Source of the DNA: Sipunculus nudus
Lineage: Eukaryota > Annelida > Sipuncula > Golfingiida > Sipunculidae
Assembly: GCA_026874595.1 (NCBI GenBank)
Contig: CM049322.1
Coordinates: forward strand, 23,781,400 to 23,845,399
Direction: 5' to 3'
Length of the DNA stretch: 64,000 bases
In this document: piece after piece, positions 21,864-34,370 of the stretch
Position numbering within the stretch: the stretch's first letter is position 1
Layout: each line of letters begins with the position of its first letter
The notes under the pieces: model-generated
The model's input: only the letters and a program-made list of their open reading frames with translations
Database searches by the model: none
What the model was told of the DNA's origin: nothing
Position numbers and translations under genes: made by a program

Positions 21864-24121
21864 TATGCCCCCGCCACAAAGTGGCCGGGGCATATAGTTT
21901 TACCCATGTCCGTCATTCCGTCATTCCGAAATCAAACAGTTGTATGGACTTTTTTTCGCAATGCCTGCAGATATTGGCCTAATTTTTGGTGTGTGGGCAG
22001 ATATAGACCAGTTACAGATCGAGTTCGCGTTTTGTCCCGGTTGACCTACTTTTGACCATTTTCAGCTCCTGAACATAGAAAATTTCATGAAAAATATGAA
22101 ATTTCATGACAAATACACATGTACGGACTTTTTTTTGCAGTGCCTGCAGATATTGGCCTGATTTTTGGGGTGTGGACAGATATTGACCAGTTACAGATCG
22201 AGTTCGCCTTTCTTCCCCGTTGACCTACTTTTGACTGTTTTACGTCTCCTAAACTTAGAAAATTTCATGAAAAATAGAAATATTCATGACAGATACACAT
22301 GTACGGACTTTTTTTCGCAATGCCTGCAGATATTGGCCTGAATTTTGGTGTGTGGACAGATATAGACCAGTTACAGATTGAGTTCGCGTTCTGTCCCGGT
22401 TGACCTACTTTTGACCGTTGTACAAACATAGAAAATTTCATGAAAAATAGAAATATTCATGAAAGATACACATGTACAGACTTTTTTTCGCAATGCCTGC
22501 AGATATTGGCCTGATTTTTGGTGTGTGGGCAGATATAGACCAGTTACAGATCGAGTTCACGTTTCGTCCTAGTTGACCTACTTTTGACCGTTTTACGGCT
22601 CCTGAACATAGAAAATTTCATGAAAAATATGAAATATCATGACAAATACACATGTACGGACTTTTTTTCACAATGCCTGCAGATATTGGCCTGATTTTTG
22701 GTGTGTGGCCAGATATTGACCAGTTACAGATTGAGTTCGCATTTTGTCCTGGTTGACCTACTTTTGACTGTTTTACGGCTCCTGAACATAGAAAGTTTCA
22801 TGAAAAATATAAATTTTCATAACAAATGCATATGTACTGACTTTTTTTCCTCAATGCCTGCAGATACCACCCTGATTTTTTATGTGTGGGCAGATAATGA
22901 CAGTTACAGATTGAGTTCGCCTTTTTTTCCCCGTTGACCTACTTTTGACTGTTTTACGTCTCCTAAACTTAGAAAATTTCATGAAAAATAGAAATATTCA
23001 TGACAGATACACATGTACAGACTTTTTTTCGCAATGCCTGCAGATATTGGCCTGATTTTTGGTGTGTGGGCAAATATAGACCAGTTACAGATCGAGTTCG
23101 TGTTCTGTCCCGGTTGACCTACTTTTGACTGTTTTACGGCTCCTAAACATAGAAAATTTCTTGAAAAATATGAAATTTCATGACAAATACACACGTACGT
23201 TTTTTTTCGCAGTGCCTGCAGATATTGGCCTGAATTTTGGTGTGTGGACAGATATAGACCAGTTACAGATTGAGTTCGCGTTCTGTCCCGGTTGACCTAC
23301 TTTTGACCGTTGTACAAACATAGAAAATTTCATGAAAAATAGAAATATTCATGAAAGATACACATGTACAGACTTTTTTTCGCAATGCCTGCAGATATTG
23401 GCCTGATTTTTGGTGTGTGGGCAGATATAGACCAGTTACAGATCGAGTTCACGTTTCGTCCTAGTTGACCTACTTTTGACCGTTTTACGGCTCCTGAACA
23501 TAGAAAATTTCATGAAAAATATGAAATATCATGACAAATACACATGTACGGACTTTTTTTCACAATGCCTGCAGATATTGGCCTGATTTTTGGTGTGTGG
23601 CCAGATATGGACCAGTTACAGATTGAGTTCGCATTTTGTCCTGGTTGACCTACTTTTGACTGTTTTACGGCTCCTGAACATAGAAAGTTTCATGAAAAAT
23701 ATAAATTTTCATAACAAATGCATATGTACTGACTTTTTTTCCTCAATGCCTGCAGATACCACCCTGATTTTTTATGTGTGGGCAGATAATGACAGTTACA
23801 GATCGAGTTCGCGTTTCATCCCGGTTGACCTACTATTGATTGTTTCACGGCTCCTAAACATAGAAAATTTCATGAAAAAGACAAATTTTTATGGAAAATG
23901 CACATGTATGGACTTTTTTTCACAATGCCTGCATATACTGGCATGATTTTTGGTGTGTTGCTTGATAATGACCCGTTACAGATCTATTTTTTTGCATTTT
24001 GCCCTTGTTGACCTACTTTTGACCATACGACACCTCCTGAACTTAAAAAAATTTTCAAAATTTTACAAATGTTTCTAATTTGCCCAAGGCGGGGGCATTC
24101 GTGTCGTTCCGACACATCTAG
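21864..24121 (+). mobile_element. Helentron/pearl-like element with twelve ~180-bp tandem units
   Basis: The left end carries a strong GC hairpin, TGCCCCCGCCAC-AAA-GTGGCCGGGGCA (21866-21892). The right end has the hairpin GTGTCG-TTC-CGACAC (24101-24115) followed by ATCTAG (to 24121). The interior has twelve units of 174-181 bp, each containing 'tgcctgcagatattggcctg'; the motif starts near 21964, 22142, 22320, 22494, 22674, 22855, 23036, 23212, 23387, 23566, 23746 and 23926. A terminal CTAG behind a hairpin, internal tandem repeats and no transposase fit the Helentron-associated (pearl, HINE, DINE-1) style. An inverted copy lies at 62428-63602. Confidence 0.8.
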
Positions 24122-25335
24122 TTTTTTATTTTCTTGATCTCCGGGAACATACAGATTCTCAAAGTTGTAGAAAGTCCAACCTCTGATGATATAATGAAAT
24201 TTATATTTAACCTATAAAATGCAGGGCCAAAGGTGCAAATGTGCTGGTAGATCAGACAGTCAGTGGTGGAGAAATACCCCATGGATGTGTGCAGCAGTTT
24301 TTGTACACATGCCTACAGGAAGTGCCAGACCTTTAACCTCTATGATTTATGTCCAGGTCCTGACCTTTACCTACAGCCTATGTATAGTAACCTTAGATCT
24401 GAAGTTGTTGGGAAAGAAATTTATTTACTGTTGTTCACTTTAATTATTTGAAAGTACACATTACTTCATCGTAAAATTATATGCAAAACTTGTACTCCTT
24501 AATAATGGTATTATGTCATGGCAAGGTTGAACAATCGGAGTGTTTGCACCGACCACATTATCATCTACCATATTTGATCATGTACCCATCACTATTTCAG
24601 GATCGTAGAATGTGCTATGTTTACTTGACCTGCATATCCATGTGCCAGTAAAAATTTCTATGAATTGTTTGTGAACAAGGTAAATGTAAATAGTTCTGAA
24701 AATTCAGTGGATGACTGATTTTATCACCTTTTTTGTTTAAAAGTAAGTTTTTTTTATCTTCAGAATTTAGATGTCCTTTCTTTAATTGCACCCTACAGAA
24801 ATTATGGCCATCATGATTTTACATGATAACATTTGTAAGAAAATATTGACAGCTGACTTTGGATCTTTTATTTTTAAGCAGATTCTTTGCCAGTTTTAGT
24901 GAACTTTAGTGGTGGGAGACTGAGCAGTAAGTTCCTGTTTCAGTCATAATCAGTCATCTGTGTGAACAAACCGATGGATTAACATGCAATACCTCAATAC
25001 TGGGTTCCCATGCCTCCTAAAATTCCTGTTAAGTCCTGATATTTTGAATCCTCCAGAAATATCCTGACTGACTGACTGAAAGTGAAGTTGGCACTCAAGC
25101 CAGTCACCGATTTCCGGAAAACCCGGCCTGCACATGCTCCCTCAGCAATGACACAGTTTGACAGATAGAGTTGGTTTTGGTTGTTCCGGGATTATTTAAG
25201 GCAAAAGTAGAAGATACTGATAGAGTTGAGAGATAGACAATTTTTGTATGCTATTTTTCATCTTTATACATGATTATGTAGATGTAGGGATTTTCCCTAT
25301 TCTAGCAATATTCTAATATTTAATATTTCTAATTC
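24122..25335. other. Gene-free, apparently unique sequence
   Basis: Frames of 62-74 codons overlap at 24219-24451 in two registers with no domain, which argues against coding. Nothing else is seen. Confidence 0.45.
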
Positions 25336-26149
25336 TAGGCCAATAGTGTGGCTGTGGGTCATTTTAAACTGAAAAGCTGTAGGCCAATAGTGTGATTGTT
25401 GGTCATCTTAAATTGAAGAGCTGTAGGCCAATTTTGTGGCTGTGGGTAATCTTTAACTGAAGAGCTGTAGGCTAATAGTGTGGCTGTTGGAGATCTTAAA
25501 CTAAACAGCTGTTGCCAATAGTGTGGCTGTGGGTAATCTTTTAACTGAAGAGCTGTAGGCTAATTGTGTGGCTGTGGGTCATTTTAAATTGAAGAGCTGT
25601 AGGCCAATTTTGTGGCTGTGGGTAATCTTTAACTGAAGAGCTGTAGGCTAATAGTGTGGCTGTTGGAGATCTTAAACTAAACAGCTGTTGCCAATAGTGT
25701 GGCTGTGGGTAATCTTTTAACTGAAGAGCTGTAGGCTAATTGTGTGGCTGTGGGTAATCTTAAACTGAAGAGCTGTAGGCCAATAGTGTTGCTGTGGGTC
25801 ATCTTAAACTGAAGAGGTGTCGGCCAATAGTGTGGCTGTGGGTAATCTTAAACTGAAGAGCTGTAGCCAATAGTGTGGCTGTGAGTAATCTTAAACTAAA
25901 GAGCTGTAGGCCAATAGTGTGGTGGTGGGTGATCTTAAACTAAAGAGCTGTAGCCAATAGTGTGGCTGTCGGTCATCTTTAGCTGAATAGCTTTAGGCTG
26001 ATGAGTGGCTGTGGGTAATCTTAAATTGAAGAGCTGAAGGCCAATAGTGTGGCTGTGGGTCATCTTAAACTAAAGAGCTGTAGCCAAAAGTGTGTCTGTG
26101 GGTCATTTAAACTGAAGAGCTGTAGCCAATATTGTGGCTGTTGGTCATG
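25336..26149. repeat. 45-bp minisatellite, about 18 copies, with higher-order duplication
   Basis: Unit 'gctgtaggccaatagtgtgg' 'ctgtgggtaatcttaaactg' 'aagag' repeats with 43-46 bp spacing. A four-unit block starting at 25411 is repeated almost exactly from 25587 (offset 176 bp), including the rare variants 'aattttgtgg' and 'ctgttggagatc'. It is unrelated in sequence to the 45-bp array at 6287. The minus-strand frame at 26060 is an edge artefact. Confidence 0.93.
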
Positions 26150-27140
26150 CGTCTGATATATATTCATTGTTTCACCAGTTTGTGCGTGCTGTGGACACTT
26201 CCAATTTACCTCTGGAACATTTCTCTCTTTTTGCGATGTGATAAATTTGCACTTGCTGTCCCAATTCTTCAAGTGCTGGCTTGTTTGTTGTATCGCTGAT
26301 AAGAGTTGACCTATGATAAGAAGTTCAGTACTAAGAGCCCTGGCCATTTCTTATCTGCTAGTTACCTCAAGAACTTTGAACCTCTTATCCATAATCAGAA
26401 TCAGTGTCATGTTCAGTTCGAGAATGAGTTTTACCTGATATGAACGGCTAACATTTTGTAAACCTAATTTGTAAATCATATTATTTGATACAAGAGTTGG
26501 TATATGCAGTATGACACATTTGGGATTATTTGGTATAATGGGTTGCATACTTGTACTGTAAACAGGGCTTTAAATTTCATAAATTTTCCCCTTGACAGTG
26601 GTGTCAGGATAGGCGGACTCTTACTGATTTTTCTGACTATACTTTTTGTATGGTACTTTTTTGCTCTGTATGTATTCAGCTACTTCATTAATAGGTTTCA
26701 TGGCCAGCCTGCAGGGTAGCCTGCACTGAAATTGCAGTGAAATACATCATGAATATATGGAAACCAGTAGTCAAACAATTACACTCTTGTTTAGAGCTTT
26801 ATCAGCAATGCTAATCAGAATCAATAAACAGGGCCCTGTATATCAAGATATGCTGTACTCACTGCTCAGGCTCAAAATACTTACTGCAAGGCATTGTCAC
26901 AGATGTCAGTAGTCTTACCTCCTCTGTGTGGCCATTAAAAAATTGAGAATGTGTTTAATCATTCAGGACGTATGTATTGTACAAGGTTTTGAATGCACCC
27001 CATATGGGGTTAGGGTTCATCTTAAACTAAAGAGCTTTATTGTCAGAGAAAAGTTTTTGTGACAAGATTGATATAACAGTTTATTTATTTTCATGGATTG
27101 TACAAGTAGTAATGATAACTAATGCAAAACACTCCCTATG
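26150..27140. other. Gene-free, apparently unique sequence
   Basis: No supported gene. The frame 26504-26719 encodes a hydrophobic stretch but has no splice or homology support. Confidence 0.45.
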
Positions 27141-27144
27141 GTTC

Positions 27145-27262
27145 AGACTGTAGGGGTGGAGGAAACCGGAGACCCTAGAGAAAACCCATCCAAGGGCCAC
27201 TTATACAATCCTCACTCTTGGCAGCTCCAGGGATTGAATCCACTTCACATGTGGGGAGCATA
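27145..27262. repeat. Degenerate dispersed repeat with a tRNA-T-arm-like motif
   Basis: 'ggtggaggaaaccggagacc' 'ctagagaaaaccc' and, about 65 bp on, 'cagggattgaatcca' resemble a repeat I recall as common in marine invertebrate genomes, with a B-box-like sequence. It does not fold as a tRNA here. Confidence 0.35.
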
Positions 27263-27324
27263 AAGTGTTTTACTTGTTGACTGTCCAGTAATTCATCAGT
27301 TTTCAGAAAAATGACTATATTTTG

Positions 27325-29990
27325 TTTTTTAGCTTAGCTGACTATAAGTCTTCTGAGCTATAGTGATGATCCTTTGTCCAACGTCCGTCAGTCTGGCTGT
27401 CCGTTAACAGGGCACATTTTGAAACCATTGAACCTACTAATCCAGAATTCCACAAACAGTTAGATGTACTACCAAACCAAAAATTGTGTCACTGCGACTT
27501 TGTTCCTTCGAGAAATTAGGCAAAAACCTCCGTTTTCCAGTAAAAACCTATTGTTAAACTTCAAAACATGTCTGTTATTAAATTAAAACCAGTGGTGTTA
27601 TTGTATTTATGTTTTATAAAACCATTCCATCATGTATTTTCTATGTACATTCCATAAACTAGATCAGTTTTGCTTAAATTATTAATGTTATGGGCTCAAA
27701 AAATGCACTTTGTTAAAAATCAGGAAATATATTTACTCCCATAACAAGATAATTGCTGAAGCCAGAGACTTTTTCCAAAGGATATAAGTATAACTTTATT
27801 TAATCAAAATTCAATTATATACCAGATATCAGATAAGAATTTTGTACAATTTTAAAGTTATTAGCATAATTTTAAAAACAGTACCTTAAATTTGGCCCAA
27901 CTTTGAGCATGGCATATTTTTATTCATACAAGTACTATGGATTTGATGGTAACAGCATGTACACATAAGGATTCAATCTGTTGAAATCTTAAATTTGAAA
28001 ATAAAAGCTCAAAATTTAAGCTAAGTATTCATTTTTTGGAGGCTCTCAAAAAGACTTATTGTATTCACTTGCTTTGTCAAGTAGCCCACTTTGTTTACTG
28101 GAGGTCATTCAGTGCAGCTCTCTACTTACCTGATTTGTTATGGGTCACTGGGGAGCAGGGGTCACAGGTGTACAGTTATATTCAAATCACCCCCCCCCCC
28201 CCTGCAAAGTGTAATGCGAAAATTGTTATTGTTGAAATGTATATCCTTATTTGTAAAGCTGTTTCCACTCCATTGATCAAAACTGTTCTAAATCAAGGAG
28301 TAATCCATAATGTCATGTTGTGGTAATGTAACATTTTAAATTAAATTAATTTCCTTTTAAATAATTTATACAAATTAAAATACAGTAACCAGGAACATAA
28401 TTTGACAATATATGTGCCAAATTATGGCTAAATATAAGTGCAATTTGAAATTGTAAAATATGAATCAAGTTATATTTTCAGATATTCATTGTTTTGCAAA
28501 TTTATAATATATATATATATTTTTGGTGATAAAATTAAATACATATGTATGTATTTTGTGTTGTTATCTGACCAAATTAGGGCTTAATGATGATGCAATT
28601 TAGCATTGTGAATCAGCTTATGTATTCAGATATAAAAATATATATATTCAAATATATGAAATTTATAATCTTTTAAAATAATTGATTTCATGAAAGGAAT
28701 GACAGTCTTGTGCAAACATTTGTTCATTATTTTCCTGCATCAAAGAATATGAAATAAATTGATTGGCTTTGTTTGTCCATCTCTCCGTCTGTTTTGAAAT
28801 GATTAATAATTATGAATATACTTGTCCTTTTGTAAGCACTGTTGCCTTTAATTTCATAACTTGTGTGTATATGCAGACGTTGTTACTCTCACTACCCCCC
28901 CCCCCCCTTTGCCATTGAACCCTTGCACCTGTGGACATGGCCATTATTAGGGCCCCGCTTGACAAGCGGTGCCTTATAGTGATCACCGTGTCAGTCCATC
29001 CGTGCTTCCTTCCATCCGTCTTTCCTTCCATCTGTCCTTCTGTCAGTGACACTTTCTTTCGCGCGCGATAACTCAACAATACTGCAGCTTTCCAAATTTC
29101 ACAGGGATGATTGGTACCTATGAGGGCTCCAGACCTATCGAATTACAGGTCTGTCAGAATTCCAATATGCCCGCCACAGCCCAACCGCTGATTTACAGAC
29201 TTGCTTAAAATCGAATATGGCTGACAGACTGCATTCGGTGATTTTCTATTGCACACATTATTTCAGACATATCTTCTTTAATATCATTTGATCCAATAGG
29301 ATTTTTTCTCTCATGCATATGGATAAAAACCTGTTTCTGTTTGTCATATTTTTCAATTTTAACTTAATTTTTCACCCATATATAATCTAGTCCAGCACTA
29401 GCAGAAACGCGGCACCCTCTGAGGACCATTGTCCAACCACATCTAGTTTAAATAGCAATTGTATAAGGATTTATTAAATGAAAAAAAAAGTTGGTGTAAT
29501 AAAAAAAATAAGATCTAATTGAAACATATATTCTTGCCTTGGCAGAATCGAACATTAAGTGATTAGCTCTGTCTGTCAATTTCTGTTAATCATTAGTTAT
29601 ATTATAATTATCAATCTTTTTTCCCCTGTAAGCACATTGAATGCTTCCTCTCTCTCTCTCTCTCTCTCTTTTCAAATCCAGACTTTTTAATAAAATTAAC
29701 ACATTTGTATTGGTCAGATGTATCCTTACATATAACTCTAAGGCACATTTTTTTTTTCTCCTTATTTCATTATATGAATGGTTTCAGGCCACAGGTTCCA
29801 TGAACTACACAATAAAATATATACGTATCAGATTTAGTTTATGCTCATTTGAAAATAGGATTAATAAAAAAAATTTAACAGAATTTTATTTCAGTAAATA
29901 AATTAAATGTGTATATTTATACTTTATTTAAATATTTATACTAAAATTTTCCAAAATTCAGCTGGGCGACGTGACCCATGGATCACTTGT
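27325..29990 (+). mobile_element. AGCTCAG-family element C (~2.66 kb), with a nested insertion
   Basis: The left end is TTTTTTAGCTTAGCTGACTA followed by a hairpin partner 'agtcttctgagct', then a CCGT-rich tract and 'aacagggcacattttgaaac'. The right end is CAGCTGGGCGACGTGACCCA to CACTTGTTAG. There are C-runs at 28190 and 28896. Another element sits inside at 28945-29446. A (CT)n run lies at 29648-29668. It encodes no transposition protein. Confidence 0.75.
28945..29446 (+). mobile_element. ~500-bp Helentron-like element nested in element C
   Basis: The left end has a hairpin GGCCCCGCTT-GAC-AAGCGGTGCC (28951-28973). The right end ends ATCTAG before TTT, exactly like the element at 21864-24121, with a short GGAC-CATT-GTCC stem about 12 bp upstream. 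The interior carries 'ccatccgtcttt'-type polypyrimidine text. It lacks the 180-bp units, so it is a distinct family with the same architecture. Confidence 0.55.
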
Positions 29991-31540
29991 TAGACAATTT
30001 TTTGATTTAAATTGTCAGACTTCTTTACTGAACTTAGTGATTGGTCTTTGTCATCCAGCCATTTATATTGGCCGCAATGCATCTATTTGCAGGGTTAATG
30101 TCCCTGTTACATTGAAAAGTGATTAAACAAAATTGATGCAACCAGCTCATTAAAAATACCTCATACAGGCCATATATTTAAATACTTATTATCCATTGTG
30201 AGTAATATTCATACAAAATCTCCATGGATTGATTTTGAGATTGGAAGCTGCCATATTTACTTTCCAACATTCACAGTTTGAACAAAACCCAGCATGGCAG
30301 TTCTCAGTGTCACCTACAAATTTCACCATTATTACTCCATTAAAAGTAAAATCAGTGTTGTGCTATTTCTCAATATTCATTGCATAGAATGCCTTGTTGT
30401 TTTCTAAACATGTAACACAGATATATATATATTGCCAGATAAGTGTTGACAATTTAATCATTTTTACATAAATTATATGCTAATTTTGACAATGTAAAAA
30501 ACTAACAGTTGTCAGATTACTGAATGTGGACAGGTCCCTTTAAATTGATTGACCTTCCTGTGACCCATTTTTGTGGTGAATATTGTAACAGATATTGAAT
30601 ATCTCAGAAGAGGGGAAATTGGTTTCTATAAAGGTGGTATTAGGCAGAATTTTAAAAATTTTTTACTTGTTGTAATCTTTTACATACCCATGATGGTGCC
30701 ACATAGAATTGTCTTTTTCTCCTGTTTAATGCATTATCCCCATACAGTGTGTGACCTTGACTATGATGGACCATAATCTTATGTTAGGAAATTTTAGGTT
30801 AAGTTTATATCAAGGGTGATTTGGGTGATCAAGGGTGAAAACTTTGATAGAGAAACAAACACAAGCAGAAAAAGAGGGCTTAATTTTGCTTGATCCAATT
30901 CAGTGTTTAAACTTCCTTCTTCCAACAATTTCCAATTGTCCAATGGCCCGTGCTCTACCCATCTGTTTCATCATTTGCATTGCCAGAAGTGATTGAAAAT
31001 ATTTGGAAATTCTTAGTGGCCAAACAAACAAGCAAATAAACAAGATGTTATTGTCACATACTCACCATCCCTGTCCAGCAGACAGCTGTAAGAGATACCA
31101 TAGCATTCTAGTTTCTGGACAAACAGGTTGAGATTTAACAAGAGATTTTAACAAGGGCTACTTACAGAGAAAAATTGATCTCTCTGGCATGACAAGTAAC
31201 CAAAATGCATGCATTTAAATATATAAAATCCTACTTATTTTGTTTGACAGCAGATGTTGTGAGATATGAGGAGACTTGCAGTTGAGACACTGACTTCTAT
31301 CAAATCATTTGCAAAAAGAGAGTACTTAAAAGTATTTTCTTGTTTGACAGCAGGTATTGCCAGATTTGACAAGACTTGCAGATGAGTACCATTTACTTAA
31401 ATTGTATGAATAATGACCAAGTCAGAGGCATTTTTTTTTATGTGAAATGTTGATGCCCATGTGACAAAATATTATTGAATTGCAGTCGAGTCATTGAAAG
31501 CTTGTCAAATGCTATCAAGTGCAGAAACTATACTTCTCCA
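29991..31540. other. Gene-free region upstream of the zinc-finger gene
   Basis: It contains a short TA run at 30422-30432 and a weak direct duplication at 31240-31290 and 31345-31390 (both begin 'ttgtttgacagcag'). I see no supported gene. Confidence 0.4.
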
Positions 31541-31544
31541 GCCT

Positions 31545-31760
31545 AAAGGGGCCCAATCACCTATAAAGCTATGCTCTTTACACAGCGCTTTAACTATAGG
31601 TCTACTTCCTATATGGTAAAGCTGTTTGTTATGACCTCGTATCCTGCTGTGCTCCACCAGAGGGAGCACTGTATTTTTGTCCAATCAGATGAGACCTTGT
31701 GCTGGAAGACACGGCCAAACGAGGAATACACTGAGCCAATCATGTTCACTTCGTTTTGAG
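31545..31760 (+). promoter_or_regulatory. Putative promoter of the zinc-finger gene: three CCAAT boxes and a TATA-like site
   Basis: CCAATCA/CCAATCAG occurs three times in the forward direction (31553-31559, 31681-31688, 31736-31742), and TATAAAG at 31562-31568. Composition becomes locally richer in CpG over about 31700-32100. No other plus-strand gene start is visible before 34 kb. CCAAT boxes are NF-Y-type sites by general knowledge. The link to this gene is by position only, and no start site can be fixed. Confidence 0.4.
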
Positions 31761-31861
31761 TGACAGCTCATCTCCCCGGTAACCGTATGAACAGGCCACA
31801 GGCTCAGAGAAAAGCCGCAGACGTGGTTTACTTAGGGCCTTGGGCACAGGATGCCCGGCCG
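31761..31861 (+). other. Possible first (5' untranslated) exon of the zinc-finger gene
   Basis: Downstream of the CCAAT cluster the sequence reaches a good donor, CCGGCCG|GTGAGC, at 31862. A 64-bp splice-bounded exon follows at 34307 and the coding exon at 35751. The 5' limit is unknown and the assignment is inferred. Confidence 0.3.
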
Positions 31862-33332
31862 GTGAGCTGTAATTCAAACAAAACGTAACAACAAAGGCTG
31901 CGTGCACACCTCGGAGGCTAGTTTCAGTTCTGCAGACACCAGACACATGGCTACGCTAACACAGTCATACTGTCAGAATCGAATCTGTCGATGACGCGAG
32001 AATGCAGAGGGAGCAATTAAAATTCGAACGTAAACTTGTCTTCAAACGGCGCTTGAAGCGCAGCTATGGGCAGAGCCAGGATGCCTGTCGCGTGTTTTTT
32101 TATTGCCATCTGGTTGGCTGCTTGTCACATCATACGCACGTTTTGTTCAGCAGACAACCTCCATCTGGTGTCTAAATATATCATAAACGGTCAAAGCTGG
32201 CAGCGTGAAAATCAGTTGCTTCTTTAGAAGCATAAGATTTCCGCTGCCTCGGGAGTGTACTATAAAGCATGTGGAATTAACTAAAAAAATTGCTTTTTCT
32301 CTTTGAAATCAATTGTACCTGCCAAAAATTTCCCCCTGAACTGTTGGCTTACTCCTGTACAGGAGTGTTTAAAACTGGAATAGATGCGATCATAGGTGTC
32401 AACATAAACACAGCACATGTGACTGTGTGCACCGCCTGGGCCAAAACAGATGTAAAACAGGAGATTATATAACCTAACTGACTTGGCCCAAAGAATGTAA
32501 TACATGTTCCTGATGGCTGAAACATTGCATGTTATCTGTCTCGCATGTGCAAAATTGGACCTCAAGCCAGGCTTCCTCGTTATCGTAAAGAGACACACAT
32601 TTGGACAAACATGAAAAACCATTACTGAGACCGTGTGCTCTGATAGTTTTGCCTAATAACTTTGGTATAAAGCAAACATATACGGATAGAGTAAAAGAAT
32701 AAGTATAATATTGCTCCTGATTATGTCCCTTAAAAAAAAAGAGATACAGCAGTTTTTGCCAGAACTTGCTTATCATGTTTCATACCAAACAGAAAGAGAT
32801 TTGACAGGACTCTCATGTGTGTTTATGAAAATTTGTCAGATGCTACCCTATGCAGAAAACTAAACCTGTGAAGCATAAAAGGTGGCTCAAAATTATACAT
32901 TTCACAGCTTTGGCCCCAAAATAGGTCAACATGGTTACTGCAGAATGAGGCCATTTGTCCTCAAAAAGAAAAGCCATTGGTTCCAGTTTCAGGTTAAGTC
33001 TTGAGATACGTCTTATGTGATATTGTTGATACTAATTGAGCTGTCACACAAACATTGTATTTCATTCTGTTAAAGCTTTAATGCAGGCTGCTAGTGGCTA
33101 TATCCACATAGAAAACAATAGTCTTCTTGCCTGTGCAATGCATACAATTTTGATTTAGTTTGAAGACTTTACCTTCAGGTGTGTGAGAAAATAGATGATT
33201 ATGAAATTTCATACTTTTTGAGGTGCAATGGATTCTGTTGGCCATGGCCAGAAAATAATAGCGTTCTTTCCCTGCCATGCCCTCAGGCATGTAGGAGAAT
33301 CAGTGGACATGCAACACACAGATAAGCCTATA
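31862..33332. other. Probable intron or upstream sequence without other genes
   Basis: No repeat with clear ends is seen. Open frames near 32281-32776 on both strands overlap one another and show no domain. Confidence 0.4.
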
Positions 33333-34063
33333 CAGGGTTGCCAGCTGTCCGGGAAAAAACAGGGCAAACAAATTTTTTTCAGGGAAAAGTCAGGGAATTT
33401 CATAAAAAGTCAGGGAATTTGTGATAATTAGGTCAGTCATGGAAAAGTCACGGAATTTCCAATGGCTATTGCAACTGTAGTTAATTATCAGGTAGGACAG
33501 CTTTGGCATCTCATGCCTCCTGAGCCAGCATTCAATAATTTCATACTAAATTTTCATTTTCCTTTTCAATTAAAGTTGTGGTGTGTTTGTTACCCTTTGA
33601 TTTCATTTGGAGCATGGATACACAAAATAAATAGCACAAACTATTAATGATCAGCTAGCTCTTTCTAAGCAGTAATACACAACAGATCTATAGTACTAGT
33701 AAAATATTAATGCAAGGGCATGAACCTGCACAAGTAACAAACTACAAAGGCAGTTCTAGCATAGTGCAGTAACTATGATCCATTGAAGCCATTTCGATGT
33801 TATTGTGTGCTTGATATCAGAGTGAAAGCTTTGATGATTGCATTATCAATTCCAAAATATCTAGTTTCAGCTTTCTGCATCCTTTAAGTTACAGTTTTCA
33901 AGGATTTGATATGGGTTAGCAGTAAAATGATGTTTTTGAGACCTAATTGGAATTTGCAGGTTTGTTTTTCCATGAAAACCAGCTTAAAGGTAGGGATTAG
34001 CCAGGGAGAAGTCAAGGATTTTTTTTCAAATTTTTTTTTCACAGTTGGCAGCTGGGAACCCTG
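33333..34063. mobile_element. 731-bp hAT-like MITE
   Basis: The left end is CAGGGTTGCCAGCTG and the complement of the right end is CAGGGTTCCCAGCTGCC. CTATA lies outside both (33328-33332, 34064-34068). Just inside the left end are repeated 'aaagtcagggaattt' phrases, and near the right end 'gagaagtcaaggatttt', typical of CAGGG-type hAT repeats as I recall them. No transposase. If the gene model is right it lies in the first intron. Confidence 0.7.
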
Positions 34064-34306
34064 CTATAGTCACCAGGAGGAAGCAACTGTAATGATGAAT
34101 TCATCATAATGATAGTAGTTTTAATTTAGCTTTACAAAACAAACAACACTGATCACAATCCTTTGTCAGCGTCATTTGTTTTGGGTAACTGCTGGGCCTG
34201 TCTTGAATACAAATGCTGTGTCCATTTATGATTCATCTCTAATGTGAAAATGAAGTCACAGTCACTTTTACTTCTACAGTTAAACTTTTTTTTTCTTTCC
34301 TTTCAG

Positions 34307-34370
34307 GTGACCAGTACAGCTGAGGTAACCAAGTCTGCTTCCTGCAGGGTCTGGTCTCACACAGTGTCAG
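34307..34370 (+). other. Candidate 64-bp 5' untranslated exon of the zinc-finger gene
   Basis: A strong polypyrimidine tract and acceptor (ttttctttcctttcag) ends at 34306 and a donor 'gtaggc' starts at 34371. It has no ATG. It lies 1.4 kb upstream of the coding exon on the same strand. Confidence 0.5.

Noticed and set aside
22698-23946. Repeated 79- and 118-codon frames with hydrophobic content
   Set aside because: They fall within the 180-bp units of a mobile element and exist only because two neighbouring units happen to be in phase.
24219-24451. Overlapping 74- and 62-codon frames
   Set aside because: Two registers are open at once without splice sites or family resemblance.
27225-27245. 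tRNA gene suggested by a T-arm-like 'gggattgaatcca'
   Set aside because: No acceptor, D or anticodon arms can be paired around it. At most it is a decayed tRNA-derived repeat.
31746-31946. 66-codon minus-strand frame over the putative promoter
   Set aside because: Probably due to lower stop frequency in locally GC-richer sequence. No other support.
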